Shown here: piece by piece, positions 7,355 to 15,949 of the stretch
Numbering within the stretch: position 1 is the first letter of the stretch
Layout of the letters: every line of letters starts with the position of its first letter
Source: a virus
IMG/VR virus record: IMGVR_UViG_3300017969_006784
Span: 1 to 44,339 of that record
DNA: 44,339 bases
Strand: one strand, 5' to 3'
Notes under the pieces: generated by a model
Told to the model about the DNA's origin: nothing
Seen by the model: only the letters and a program-made list of their open reading frames with translations
Databases searched by the model: none
Program-made: the position numbers and the translations under genes

Positions 7355-9273
7355 GAATCTCTCCAAAGGTTATTAGATGCATAAGTTAAAATTTCTTCAG
7401 CTGAAGTTTCATTGTAACCATATTCATCTATTAGTGTTTTTACCATATCAGAATATTTTGCTTTTTGTTCATCATCTCTGGTTTTAGACTTTGTAACAAT
7501 TCTAGCCATATCTTTTACTGAATTAATTAGGTAACTCTCAATTGCTTCTTTCAAAGGTTCATAGCTTTTATAATCTACTTTTTCGCCACGTCTCATTCTC
7601 GAGAACATATAAGCTGTCACATCAGATCTAAAACCCTGTCTAGAACTACCACTAATACCGATAACTTCTTCTATAGACTTCATAAATTGCTCATCAGCTG
7701 ATCTTTCTTCTTTAGTTACTTTGTCTTTAAGTTTTGTTTTAGTAGTATAAGCTTCAGCATTATCTAAATACGTATCAAATAATGACTGTGCTTGTTCTTC
7801 ATATGCTGTAATAAATGCTTTAGCAATCTCAGTCTCAAGTATTTTAAGATATTCTTCGCGTACAGTTTTTTGTATAATCTCCAAACACTTTTCTCTAAAA
7901 TCAGCATTAACTATTTGTTCTTTCACCATCTTGGTCACGGAATTAATAACACCCACCGGAGTAATACATTCATTTTCACTGTCACACAAAGCATTGTCAA
8001 TAGCTTTCATGATAAACCTTGTACTAATACCAGTCATGCCTTCATCACGTGATTCTTCTCGCAAATCTTTTATGTCTATTTTTTTAACTCGACCTTTTTC
8101 AATTACGTCTTCCCCATTATAAATTTTCATCTTTGTAAGCAAATCACACTTAGCAGATTCTTTAAGTCTACTCATAACAGAGAACATACTTGCAACCTTG
8201 ATTGTATGTGGTGCAATATGAGCATCAAAATCTGATTTTGCTAAAATCTTTTCATAAATTCTGGATTCTTGATCTAATTCTAAAACATATGGGACATTAA
8301 TCTTAACTACTCTGTCGAGGATTGCTTCGTTTGTGTGTTCTGATTTAAATCTATTCCATTCAGACTCGTTACAATGTGCCAAAATAACACCATCGAAAAA
8401 CACCATATCATGCTTACCAGGAGCAGGTACTCGTTTTTCTTGAGTTGCTGTAATAATCGTGTGAAGAAATTCAATTTCATTTTTAAACACCTCTATCAAC
8501 TCAACGATACCCCTGTTACCAACATTAAATGCGCCAGTAAGATTTAAAACACGGGGATCATCTTCACTAAATTTATCTAACTTACTTATATCTTCTGAAC
8601 CAATAAGCACAGAAACATCTTGACTATTAGCATCCATAGGTGGCACAGAAGCAATTCCACGACGTCCCCTTTGCGAAAAAGTACTTTTGACTACAGGGAA
8701 ATTTTCATATTTACCATCATGCTCTTCTAACAATTTATACCGAGCTATTGGCGATAAATCACCTTCAATCTTAACATCTAACATTTTTTCAAAGTCTTCT
8801 CTCAAAGATCTAGGCAACAGTTGCAATGGTTCTCCACGTTGAGGATCATCTTTTAAGTGATAATAAGGTTTGTCTTCTAATGCTGCTTTAATATGTTCCG
8901 TCAATGCTGATTTACCAGCACCAACTGGTCCCATTAAAAGCAACACTTGTCTAGATTCTTCACCTCTAAGTGCAGCTCCTTTTAAAAACCTCATAAGCTT
9001 TTCTATTACTCTTTCATTGCCATAGAAATGATCTTTGAAATAATCATAAATTTTAATGTTATCACCATTAAATATTTTATGCTTTCTGTCGTCATCAGCT
9101 GATATTGTGTTAATACCTTTTTCACATATCGCATTATACAATCTCTTGTGCGCATGTTGTGCTATGGACGGATCGCTTTCTAGTTCTTTCAGATAATCTA
9201 AAAAAGTACCTTCAAACTTATCAGACTTTTTGTCTTTTCTTTGTTTCTCAATAATTTCTAAATATTTTGACAT
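7351..9273 (-). CDS. prkA: PrkA/YeaG-family AAA+ serine protein kinase
   Basis: The 640-aa length is essentially that of bacterial YeaG/PrkA (about 640). The N-terminal AAA+ domain carries Walker A GPVGAGKS at 115-122 and family-typical segments such as 'FFDGVILAHCNESEWNRFKS' in the middle, and the C-terminal PrkA domain follows (GISTRFIMKAIDNAL onwards). In bacteria PrkA acts with a YeaH-type VWA protein and SpoVR/YcgB in stress, starvation or sporulation and has been described both as a kinase and as an ATP-dependent protease. Here it is last but one in a unit with both partners, 16 bases after spoVR. AGGAG precedes the ATG. The full length argues for a working enzyme. Confidence 0.93.
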   Translation of the reverse strand: MSKYLEIIEKQRKDKKSDKFEGTFLDYLKELESDPSIAQHAHKRLYNAICEKGINTISADDDRKHKIFNGDNIKIYDYFKDHFYGNERVIEKLMRFLKGAALRGEESRQVLLLMGPVGAGKSALTEHIKAALEDKPYYHLKDDPQRGEPLQLLPRSLREDFEKMLDVKIEGDLSPIARYKLLEEHDGKYENFPVVKSTFSQRGRRGIASVPPMDANSQDVSVLIGSEDISKLDKFSEDDPRVLNLTGAFNVGNRGIVELIEVFKNEIEFLHTIITATQEKRVPAPGKHDMVFFDGVILAHCNESEWNRFKSEHTNEAILDRVVKINVPYVLELDQESRIYEKILAKSDFDAHIAPHTIKVASMFSVMSRLKESAKCDLLTKMKIYNGEDVIEKGRVKKIDIKDLREESRDEGMTGISTRFIMKAIDNALCDSENECITPVGVINSVTKMVKEQIVNADFREKCLEIIQKTVREEYLKILETEIAKAFITAYEEQAQSLFDTYLDNAEAYTTKTKLKDKVTKEERSADEQFMKSIEEVIGISGSSRQGFRSDVTAYMFSRMRRGEKVDYKSYEPLKEAIESYLINSVKDMARIVTKSKTRDDEQKAKYSDMVKTLIDEYGYNETSAEEILTYASNNLWRDS

Positions 9274-9289
9274 ATTGTTATTCTCCTAA

Positions 9290-10579
9290 CTAAACTTCAT
9301 AAGGTGCATTGTCTATCATTGTAATTAGTGAAACATCATTTCCCCACAATTCTTGTATATGTCCAACAACTGCAGAAGCATGATTTAGATCCAATTCTCT
9401 ATGATCATGCTCATGATGTAAAATTAAATTTTTGTTTTTTTCTACTTCCTGAATGTATATGACGGGAATTTGATTGCCAGCTATTTGTTGCAACAGGCTG
9501 TTTTTGATTGTTTTCCAACCTTCTTCATCAGATACATCGCCAACATATAAGTCATCGCCTTGTTTCTTTATAGAAAATAGATTGAGTTCTTCGCAATCTT
9601 CTTGCGTTAAATATTGCCTAACAAATGATTCATCGTTATGCGCTTCTCTTGCTATAAAACACTCTTCTAAACCATGTCTTTCATGTATTTTATTAAATAA
9701 ATGAAACCCTAAATTGTAAGGATTTATTCCGCCTATGTGCGGCCTTACAACTTGGTTGTGAGATTTAAGAAAAGGTAAGTGATATTCTTGTGGCAAATCT
9801 AAATCATGTAGTATTTTGTAGTGCCAAAAACATGCCCATCCTTCATTCATAATCTTTGTTCTAATTTGTGGCATAAAATAATAAGCTTCATCTCTTACTA
9901 TTTCTATAATATCTTTTTTCCAATCTTCTTTTATTTCACCGAAACTAGAAATAAAACCCATTATGTCATATATTTTTTCATGTGGTAGTTGCTCTATATC
10001 AACATTTTTATTGTTTTTATTTTCTATCTGCCAAGCATTATAATCTTCACTAATAACTGATATTTTGCTAGGATGTCTCGGGATTTGATATGAAATAGCA
10101 TGACATGCATCAATTACTCTTTCTACTTTTTCAATTCCTATACTCGGATCTTCAATGTATGACTGTATTCTCTTTTTTGCATTACGCATTCTAGGTACAA
10201 CTGTATCAGCCCTTGTATATTTGAACATTCTGTTATTTTTAAAAAAATCAGAGTGACCTACACAATGTGCCATTATTAATATTTGCAAATAAAGTGGATT
10301 TTCTAACATTAAGTATGATATACATGGGTCACTATTAATGATTAACTCATAGGGAAGACCAGTCATCCCATGCTGATATTGACTATGTTGTAACTCAAAT
10401 GATTTACCATAAGACCAATGACCATAATGTGTAGGCATACCATGATATGACATATTTCCTAACATTTCATAGTAATCACATGTTTCATATGTTATAGGAT
10501 ACCAATCTAAATTATGCTTCTTTGCAATATCACATATTTTTTCATCCCACTCTTCTAAATCTTGTAATGTCCAACTCAT
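9290..10579 (-). CDS. spoVR: SpoVR/YcgB family protein
   Basis: The most likely start is ATG 10579 (MSWTLQDLEEWDEKI) with AAGGA upstream and a 4-base ATGA overlap with the stop of the preceding gene; a longer frame to 10609 has no such support. The 429-aa product has the SpoVR layout: N-terminal 'ICDIAKKHNLDWYPITYE', 'ANCFWHY'-type centre (here EGWACFWHYKILHDLDLP) and 'NPYNLGFHLFNKIHERHG'. It is somewhat shorter than E. coli YcgB (about 510). SpoVR works with PrkA and YeaH/YhbH, and both genes flank it here. Biochemical activity of the family is unknown. Confidence 0.92.
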   Translation of the reverse strand: MSWTLQDLEEWDEKICDIAKKHNLDWYPITYETCDYYEMLGNMSYHGMPTHYGHWSYGKSFELQHSQYQHGMTGLPYELIINSDPCISYLMLENPLYLQILIMAHCVGHSDFFKNNRMFKYTRADTVVPRMRNAKKRIQSYIEDPSIGIEKVERVIDACHAISYQIPRHPSKISVISEDYNAWQIENKNNKNVDIEQLPHEKIYDIMGFISSFGEIKEDWKKDIIEIVRDEAYYFMPQIRTKIMNEGWACFWHYKILHDLDLPQEYHLPFLKSHNQVVRPHIGGINPYNLGFHLFNKIHERHGLEECFIAREAHNDESFVRQYLTQEDCEELNLFSIKKQGDDLYVGDVSDEEGWKTIKNSLLQQIAGNQIPVIYIQEVEKNKNLILHHEHDHRELDLNHASAVVGHIQELWGNDVSLITMIDNAPYEV

Positions 10580-10899
10580 AACACTTTCCTTAAATTGTTG
10601 AAAGAACAAACATGCAACTCTTTGCCAAATAACACATTTGCAAAATCTTCACAATCATTAATATAATCAATTAAATAATCACCTGGTTTTTCTAACTCCA
10701 CCAATATCTCTGTAGAAATAATGTGTGATTGAAAACATTCGACAATTATACCGCCAAGTTTCTCAGTATCGTCTATCAAAACTGATGTTTCCGCGAGGTC
10801 ATAATCGTTATTACCTGGATTGTAATTGCCATCTTTGTCTGGTATGGATTTAAATATTTCCCATGTGTAATTAACTAAATCTCCAGGTTTAAATGACAT
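10576..10899 (-). CDS. SH3-like small protein inside the PrkA unit, 107 aa
   Basis: ATG 10899 has GGAGGT 4 bases upstream, and gives MSFKPGDLVNYTWE; the upstream extension to 10941 lacks a site. 'KPGDLV' at the start followed by short strands suggests an SH3/KOW-like barrel, as in at least nine other small proteins of this window. It overlaps the YeaH stop by 11 bases and the SpoVR start by 4, so it is embedded in the trio. It may be an adaptor specific to the phage version of the system. No named family. Confidence 0.7.
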   Translation of the reverse strand: MSFKPGDLVNYTWEIFKSIPDKDGNYNPGNNDYDLAETSVLIDDTEKLGGIIVECFQSHIISTEILVELEKPGDYLIDYINDCEDFANVLFGKELHVCSFNNLRKVL

Positions 10900-12073
10900 C
10901 AATACCTCCAAAAAATCCTGTAAAAGCTGGCCAAACATCATTTTTTGATTCTATATGCGATATTTTCATTTTCTCATCTTGCAAATGAGCTAAAGTATTT
11001 GAAAGAGACGCAGAATCTAACCATAACGATTTTTCATTGTCAGGCACTATTTCACAGTATCCTACAAATTGGCACTTTTCTTTTAATTTTTGCATGCATG
11101 TTAATACTTTTTCATTATCATTACCCCAATTGTCACCATCACTGCAATGAAATGTATACAAATTCCAACTATCAGAATTGTATCTAGATTCTATTGCATC
11201 GCAAACGTATTCGTAAGCTGGACTTACAATTGTTCCGCCACCGGAGCCTCTCTTAAAAAATTTGTCTTCATCAACTTCATATGGTTTAGTATCATGAGCA
11301 ATAAATATTATCTCTGTTTGTTCATATTTTGATCTGATAAAGTGATAAAGTAAGAAAAAGAATGATCTAGCTAAATACTTTTTATTAGTACTCATAGATC
11401 CACTAACATCCATTACGAAAAATATACAAGCATTACTAGCGTATTTATTTTTCTTACTAATATGTTTATATCTTAAATCAGCATCGTGGTATGAAAACGA
11501 CTCATCACTTTCAGGGTCATATGTACCTGATCTAATTGCTGCGTTCTTTCTTTTTATGCGTCTTTTCGCTGTTTCTTTTTTACTTAATCTGGGTCTTATA
11601 CCAGAATTCCTGTAACCTTTTCTTTTAAACCCAGATGAAATAATTTTTTTAAGATTTTTCTTTTGCAAGTCAGGCAAATTTAAATCAGCAAATAAGTAAT
11701 CAGCCAACTCTTCTAAAGTTATTTCAACGTCATAATATTCTTCGCCAGCTTTATCTCCTGCCTTATTATCTTTGCCTTTTTTACCTTTTTTTTGACCTTG
11801 TGAAATTTTTTGTCCACGCTTTACGTCTAAATCACCGCCTTCACCGACTTTTTGTGAGTTTTTTTGATTTGCTCCATAAACAAATTTGTATTCTTTTATA
11901 CCCCTTACTGGTATACGAATTTTTTTCTTTCCATCCTGACCTATTATACTTTCTTCTGCTACAATATTGTGTATGCCATCTTTTATTGCTTTTTCTATTT
12001 TTTGCTTATGTCGTCTTTTGTCGGAAGCAGATCTATCTGCTGTTGTTCTGTGATGACTAAAAACTGAGCTCAT
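10889..12073 (-). CDS. yeaH: YeaH/YhbH-type (DUF444) VWA-domain protein
   Basis: The 394-aa protein has the usual DUF444 layout: basic N-terminus (HHRTTADRSASDKRRHKQKI), a Lys/Gly-rich linker at 85-110, then a VWA domain with the metal-binding DVSGSMS at 222-228 and 'GSGGGTIVSPAYEYV' downstream. In bacteria YeaH is the partner of PrkA/YeaG and SpoVR. It is the first gene of this unit; the leader contains a sigma70-like promoter at 12093-12121 and GGAG before ATG. Length is close to the family's usual 420-430. Confidence 0.93.
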   Translation of the reverse strand: MSSVFSHHRTTADRSASDKRRHKQKIEKAIKDGIHNIVAEESIIGQDGKKKIRIPVRGIKEYKFVYGANQKNSQKVGEGGDLDVKRGQKISQGQKKGKKGKDNKAGDKAGEEYYDVEITLEELADYLFADLNLPDLQKKNLKKIISSGFKRKGYRNSGIRPRLSKKETAKRRIKRKNAAIRSGTYDPESDESFSYHDADLRYKHISKKNKYASNACIFFVMDVSGSMSTNKKYLARSFFFLLYHFIRSKYEQTEIIFIAHDTKPYEVDEDKFFKRGSGGGTIVSPAYEYVCDAIESRYNSDSWNLYTFHCSDGDNWGNDNEKVLTCMQKLKEKCQFVGYCEIVPDNEKSLWLDSASLSNTLAHLQDEKMKISHIESKNDVWPAFTGFFGGIDVI

Positions 12074-12092
12074 AATATCTCCATGTTAAATA

Positions 12093-12121
12093 ACTATACA
12101 TGGCTTATCAAAAATGTTCAA
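12093..12121 (-). promoter_or_regulatory. Candidate sigma70-type promoter for the YeaH-SpoVR-PrkA unit
   Basis: On the minus strand TTGAAC (12121-12116) and TATAGT (12098-12093) are separated by exactly 17 bases and lie about 20 bases before the YeaH start. It is a good match to a host-type -35/-10 pair, but the region is AT-rich, so chance matches are possible. Confidence 0.45.
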
Positions 12122-12134
12122 GTCTTTAATAATA

Positions 12135-12401
12135 TCAAATTATTGTTTCATAATCTGGGTATTTTTTTAATAACTTACGTCTTTTTGACCTTAAATTGCT
12201 CAATAAGCCATTGTAGTGCACTCTGTTAGCTGTACCTCTGTCATACCCATCTCTATGGTACAACATATCTTTTAATCTTTTTTCTACATCTATTAGACAT
12301 TCTATAGAATCATGATCAACTAAACTACCATCTAAGCATCGATGTTGTGCATATTTTGTTTCATTTAATATTTGACGAATAAAATTTCTTAAATTTTCCA
12401 A
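12135..12401 (-). CDS. Hypothetical protein with LxE-type N-terminal helix, 88 aa
   Basis: No in-frame ATG fits; the likely start is TTG 12401, with a GAG 7 bases upstream overlapping the Nudix stop. The N-terminus ENLRNFIRQILNET is an amphipathic helix ending in ILNE, like T4 capsid-targeting and prohead-protease sites ((L/I)-x-E). The C-terminal half is basic (LLSNLRSKRRKLLKKYP). It is the last gene of the operon starting at 16754. It may be a small internal head protein; this is inference. Confidence 0.55.
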   Translation of the reverse strand: MENLRNFIRQILNETKYAQHRCLDGSLVDHDSIECLIDVEKRLKDMLYHRDGYDRGTANRVHYNGLLSNLRSKRRKLLKKYPDYETII

Positions 12402-12404
12402 TGT

Positions 12405-12824
12405 TTATCTCAAGTTTGATAATTTTTTATTACATATCCTAATTATGGGTTTGAGATAATTATAACAATCTTTTTCTAATTCTTCTGGTGTTAACCACTT
12501 ATAACCTTGATGTTCTATTTCTTTAGTAACAGGGTTTCTTTTTATTTTACATGTCACAAAAGGCTCTGCAAAGCAAATAAATAACGTAAGATTTTTATGT
12601 ATAATTGGGCCATATTGTATATCACTTTGGTCGAACCAAATGCCAGCTTCTTCTAAGCATTCTCTTTTAGCACATTCCCAAACAGACTCGCCACCATCCA
12701 CATGACCTTTTGGCAGATCATATATACCTTTTTTGTCTTTGATAATATTATCAGGTCCTATCAGACCTAAAACTAATGGTTTATCATTTTTAAACTTAAC
12801 AACATATATGCCTGCACCAGTCAT
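12405..12824 (-). CDS. Nudix hydrolase
   Basis: 139 aa with a complete Nudix box at residues 40-62: G-x5-E-x7-R-E-x-x-E-E-x-G (GHVDGGE...RECLEEAG). The box follows 'GIYDLPKGHVDGG', an arrangement seen in diadenosine-polyphosphate and nucleoside-diphosphate hydrolases. It therefore hydrolyses a nucleoside diphosphate linked to another group, substrate unknown. In this operon a nucleotide-sugar or dinucleotide substrate is plausible. GAGAGGAA precedes the ATG. It lies 14 bases after the cupin gene. Confidence 0.88.
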   Translation of the reverse strand: MTGAGIYVVKFKNDKPLVLGLIGPDNIIKDKKGIYDLPKGHVDGGESVWECAKRECLEEAGIWFDQSDIQYGPIIHKNLTLFICFAEPFVTCKIKRNPVTKEIEHQGYKWLTPEELEKDCYNYLKPIIRICNKKLSNLR

Positions 12825-12838
12825 TATTCCTCTCTTGT

Positions 12839-13198
12839 TTATCTTTTGTAATCATCTTTTAATCTGACAACGTCATCCGGGTAATATGTAGAAATTTCGC
12901 AAAGCATTACGTCACCGCCATTTGAACAAAATCTATGTATTAAACCAGGCTTAATATGATACGTAAAACCTGGGCCTCCAGTCATAACTTGTTCCGGATT
13001 TCCGTCCGCATCTTCGCCTATTTCTAATCTTAACACACCTCTTACAACGTAGATTGCCTCTTCTTTTTTTTCATGATACTGTCTAGAAAGTCTTTCGCCC
13101 ATGTTGATAAATATACACTTGCCTATGCAAACACCATCAATATCACCCCAAATTTCTTCTCTACCCCAAGGTTTTTTTACTCTTTTAATATTACTCAT
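12839..13198 (-). CDS. Mannose-6-phosphate isomerase-type cupin
   Basis: 119 aa, a single cupin barrel. It begins KKPWGREEIWGD, then 'GERLSRQYHEKKEEAIYVVR' with metal ligands of the cupin-2 type (H42, E46/E47) and 'IKPGLIHRFC' (H88), and ends 'DDVVRLKDDYKR'. Those features are typical of the cupin (C-terminal) domain of phosphomannose isomerase/GDP-mannose pyrophosphorylase. It could interconvert fructose- and mannose-6-phosphate or epimerise a sugar. It overlaps the nucleotidyltransferase by 8 bases, and a phosphomannomutase lies upstream in the operon. Confidence 0.85.
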   Translation of the reverse strand: MSNIKRVKKPWGREEIWGDIDGVCIGKCIFINMGERLSRQYHEKKEEAIYVVRGVLRLEIGEDADGNPEQVMTGGPGFTYHIKPGLIHRFCSNGGDVMLCEISTYYPDDVVRLKDDYKR

Positions 13199-13730
13199 TT
13201 TTTTGATCCTTCTTAAATATTTGTTTTAATAGATTTTTTACCAAATCAGAAGATGATTGAATTTTTCCACCAGCCCCGACACCAGTCATTATTTCACAAC
13301 CTATTTTTTGACATGTTTCCCATTCCGGAATAGTACTAGCATCAAATCTATCTCCACCTTTTGTGAAATATTTTGGTTTTAGTATTTCAATTGGCTTGCA
13401 AACTGTAGTGTCATCTTTTGTGTTATCCCATGAAGTTACAAAATCTACGCCAGAAATAGCATCAATTATTTCCATTCTTTCATCTAGTGACATGAATGCA
13501 AAACCTTTTTTATTAATTAAAAAATTGTCAGAATTAACAACTACAACAACTATACCAGTATCATAATATGGATGCCTATGAGGGTTATTTGCTAAAGTGC
13601 CGGTGTGTTTAATGCACCTTACATGCCCCGGATGAATTGGGTCAAAACCACCTGACGTTAAATATATGGGTCTAAGATGGTTTGCGCTTTCTAGTTTCTT
13701 TTTTAACTCGTATATATCTTTTATAATCAT
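13191..13730 (-). CDS. HldE/TagD-type nucleotidyltransferase (cytidylyltransferase-like)
   Basis: 179 aa. The nucleotide-binding signature is GGFDPIHPGHV with HxGH at 33-36; downstream 'MSLDERMEIIDAISGVDFV' and 'KPKYFTKGGDR' match the HldE C-terminal domain, which makes ADP-heptose from heptose-1-phosphate. Residues 42-56 are an insertion (LANNPHRHPYYDTG) compared with HldE. It probably activates a sugar- or alditol-phosphate with a nucleotide. It is followed, overlapping, by the cupin. 'GAGGKIQSSS' near the end replaces the usual S-T-T loop. Confidence 0.85.
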   Translation of the reverse strand: MIIKDIYELKKKLESANHLRPIYLTSGGFDPIHPGHVRCIKHTGTLANNPHRHPYYDTGIVVVVVNSDNFLINKKGFAFMSLDERMEIIDAISGVDFVTSWDNTKDDTTVCKPIEILKPKYFTKGGDRFDASTIPEWETCQKIGCEIMTGVGAGGKIQSSSDLVKNLLKQIFKKDQKNE

Positions 13731-13738
13731 TTTTTACC

Positions 13739-15364
13739 TCACTTTAAAATTGCTTTTCGAAAATCAACTGGGAATATATCTTTATTCCTACCATAAAATT
13801 TGTTCCAATCACTGTCTAAAATATATGTTACTGCTTTGTCATCAGATGATCTAATACTTCTACCTACAGATTGTATGATTACTTTTACCGTTTGTAAAGG
13901 ATACCACCATGACCATTTATGCATGCGTTTCTTTACTAGTTTATCACCTAAATAAGGGTAAGGCACTTTACACAATATTTGAAATTCACTAGCTTTTCCT
14001 TTTAAATCAACACCTTCTTGCATCGATGGAGACAATAAAACAGTTGGTGCTTTCTCAAAAATATGTCTGTTTAAAACCTTTTCTCTATCCTCAGCAGTAT
14101 GTGTTAATAGTCTTTTTGTTTTTAACTTTTCCTTGAGATACTTAGCTATCTTATAATTGTGACAGTGAATTATGCCTTTTTGATTTTTATGATTTTGTAA
14201 TATTGTTTGAATTGCTACTGCCATTCTAGGTAGAGACGCATCAATATTATTTAAACTCATTGAACCAACACCACTAAACAATATTGGTCTATTTTCTACT
14301 GGGAAAGGACTAGGCACAGAAATAAATGCACATTCTTCTTTTTTAATTCCTAAAACTTCACAAAAAGCATCTTTGTTTATAATAGTTGCAGACATCATTA
14401 GTATTTTATCAGCTTTTGAAAATAAAACTTCGTTAGTGTAAGGACTTACATCAATAGGTTTAAATTCCCACTTAGTATAATTTTTCCTATCAGTTTTTAC
14501 AATATTCATAATCCAGTTGTCTTTATTGTATATAGTAAAAAACTTCTGTATTTTTTGCAAATGGCCATCAACCATTTTCCACTTTTTTTCTAACATGACA
14601 AATTCCGTTATACGATCTTTTATACCAGTCGACTCAATCATTTTTTCCATTTTGTTCCGAGTTTTTACTAGTGCTGGAAGATAATTTTCTTTAATCCATT
14701 TCAAAACTTGGAACTGGGTTTTTAATTCAGGCACTTTTAACTTTAATATTTTTTCAGCAAAATATTGCGTAAAAGTCATTTCTACAAACTTGCTTAACTC
14801 AGTTTCAACGTTATGACATTCATCAATAACCATTATTTGTTTATTAGAAAGCTTGCCACTATAATTCTTTTCAGTTAAAAAATAAGAAAAATTTGTGACA
14901 CCATTATTACTTTCATCAAACTCTTTCTTAGCATTAGAATAATTACAGTTAATGGCACAGCACATTTTAAAACTATCGTCTTTAGATACCTTTAGTTCAG
15001 GCAAAGACTCTGCACAAGTTTGATTTGTATAATATTTACAACGATAATTTGAAGCTGATTGTAAAGACTTCATTTTTACATAATCTACGGTAGCAAAATC
15101 TTTGATATACTGTTGTTGCAATACTTTTTGCGTAGTAAGATAGTAAGCGCCTTTTTTATTCATTGTCTCATCTGTTAAATGATCAATAAGATAATTGGCT
15201 ACTGTAACGCCAATAGCAGATTTACCAATACCAGTACCAGCTTCTACTATGACAAACTTTTTATTATTTTGCAAAAAATTATGTAACGCAAAATTTATAA
15301 TATTCCTTTGCTGTTCCCTGACAGTGTCATACGGGAAATATTTTTTAATATCGTAATTATTCAT
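13739..15364 (-). CDS. XPD/Rad3-DinG type superfamily 2 helicase with Fe-S cluster
   Basis: The 541-aa protein has Walker A GTGIGKS at 43-49, DECH box at 181-184, and motif VI QSVGRSIRSSDD near 498-509. Four Cys at about 109, 117, 135/136 and 140 lie between Walker A and DECH, where XPD/DinG helicases bind a 4Fe-4S cluster. Such helicases unwind DNA or R-loops 5'->3' and serve in repair or replication. ATG 15364 has AGGAG and overlaps the preceding gene by 8 bases. It sits in the middle of an operon of sugar/nucleotide genes; that may only reflect co-timing. Confidence 0.92.
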   Translation of the reverse strand: MNNYDIKKYFPYDTVREQQRNIINFALHNFLQNNKKFVIVEAGTGIGKSAIGVTVANYLIDHLTDETMNKKGAYYLTTQKVLQQQYIKDFATVDYVKMKSLQSASNYRCKYYTNQTCAESLPELKVSKDDSFKMCCAINCNYSNAKKEFDESNNGVTNFSYFLTEKNYSGKLSNKQIMVIDECHNVETELSKFVEMTFTQYFAEKILKLKVPELKTQFQVLKWIKENYLPALVKTRNKMEKMIESTGIKDRITEFVMLEKKWKMVDGHLQKIQKFFTIYNKDNWIMNIVKTDRKNYTKWEFKPIDVSPYTNEVLFSKADKILMMSATIINKDAFCEVLGIKKEECAFISVPSPFPVENRPILFSGVGSMSLNNIDASLPRMAVAIQTILQNHKNQKGIIHCHNYKIAKYLKEKLKTKRLLTHTAEDREKVLNRHIFEKAPTVLLSPSMQEGVDLKGKASEFQILCKVPYPYLGDKLVKKRMHKWSWWYPLQTVKVIIQSVGRSIRSSDDKAVTYILDSDWNKFYGRNKDIFPVDFRKAILK

Positions 15365-15644
15365 TATCGAATTCTCCTATAAGTGTGTAATTTATTATGT
15401 CTGCACGAAATATAATGTGATAAAAACACGATTCATTAACGCAAAAAACTGTTGATTGAAAAACGTCTTCGTTCAATATATCTCCCATAAACTTAGTTTC
15501 TAAAAAAAGTATTAATTTATGTTCACCAAACCCAAGTGATGTATCAAAAAAATAAGAATTGTCCATTACAAAAGTATTATCTAGTGTTGCGGTTGATTCT
15601 ATTGTTGAAAAATCAATACGACATAGGTCTCCTTCTTTAAACAT
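15357..15644 (-). CDS. SH3-like small protein, 95 aa
   Basis: ATG 15644 overlaps the upstream stop (TGATG) and gives MFKEGDLCRIDFSTIES; the upstream TTG is less likely. 'F-K-E-G-D-L' followed by short beta-strands resembles the SH3/KOW-like proteins seen elsewhere in this window (e.g. at 43.0-43.8 kb). Two Cys near the end. It is translationally coupled to the 101-aa gene and overlaps the helicase. Function unknown. Confidence 0.55.
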   Translation of the reverse strand: MFKEGDLCRIDFSTIESTATLDNTFVMDNSYFFDTSLGFGEHKLILFLETKFMGDILNEDVFQSTVFCVNESCFYHIIFRADIINYTLIGEFDNE

Positions 15645-15949
15645 CAATCATCTATCTGGGTGACAAAGTCATATAATACACTTGCGCAATCAACTATTTC
15701 TTTTGCATCTGGCAATTTTTTATATTCTTTATTTATCTCCCAGTGCATCTGAATGTTACTATATAGTATTTCTTTTGCTTGAGTAATAAGCTGTATTTTT
15801 AAATCTCTATTGGATGCAATTTTTTCTATATCCTCTCTTTTAATTAAACCCAAACTATCTAAAACATCATCTGTCAGCTCAAGTTGCATTTCACCTGCTT
15901 GTGTATTTTCAGATTCTGTTATTGTGCCTGTTTCATTTTCACTACTCAT
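15644..15949 (-). CDS. Acidic hypothetical protein, 101 aa
   Basis: ATG 15949 (MSSENETG) has GGAGGT at 6-base spacing, so the longer frame to 15991 is unlikely. The first 30 residues are acidic and disordered; the rest is helical (LTDDVLDSLGLIKREDIEKI, then AKEILYSNIQMHWEINKEYK). It overlaps the phosphomannomutase stop by 8 bases. No family is recognised. It may be a regulator or structural adaptor. Confidence 0.6.
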   Translation of the reverse strand: MSSENETGTITESENTQAGEMQLELTDDVLDSLGLIKREDIEKIASNRDLKIQLITQAKEILYSNIQMHWEINKEYKKLPDAKEIVDCASVLYDFVTQIDD

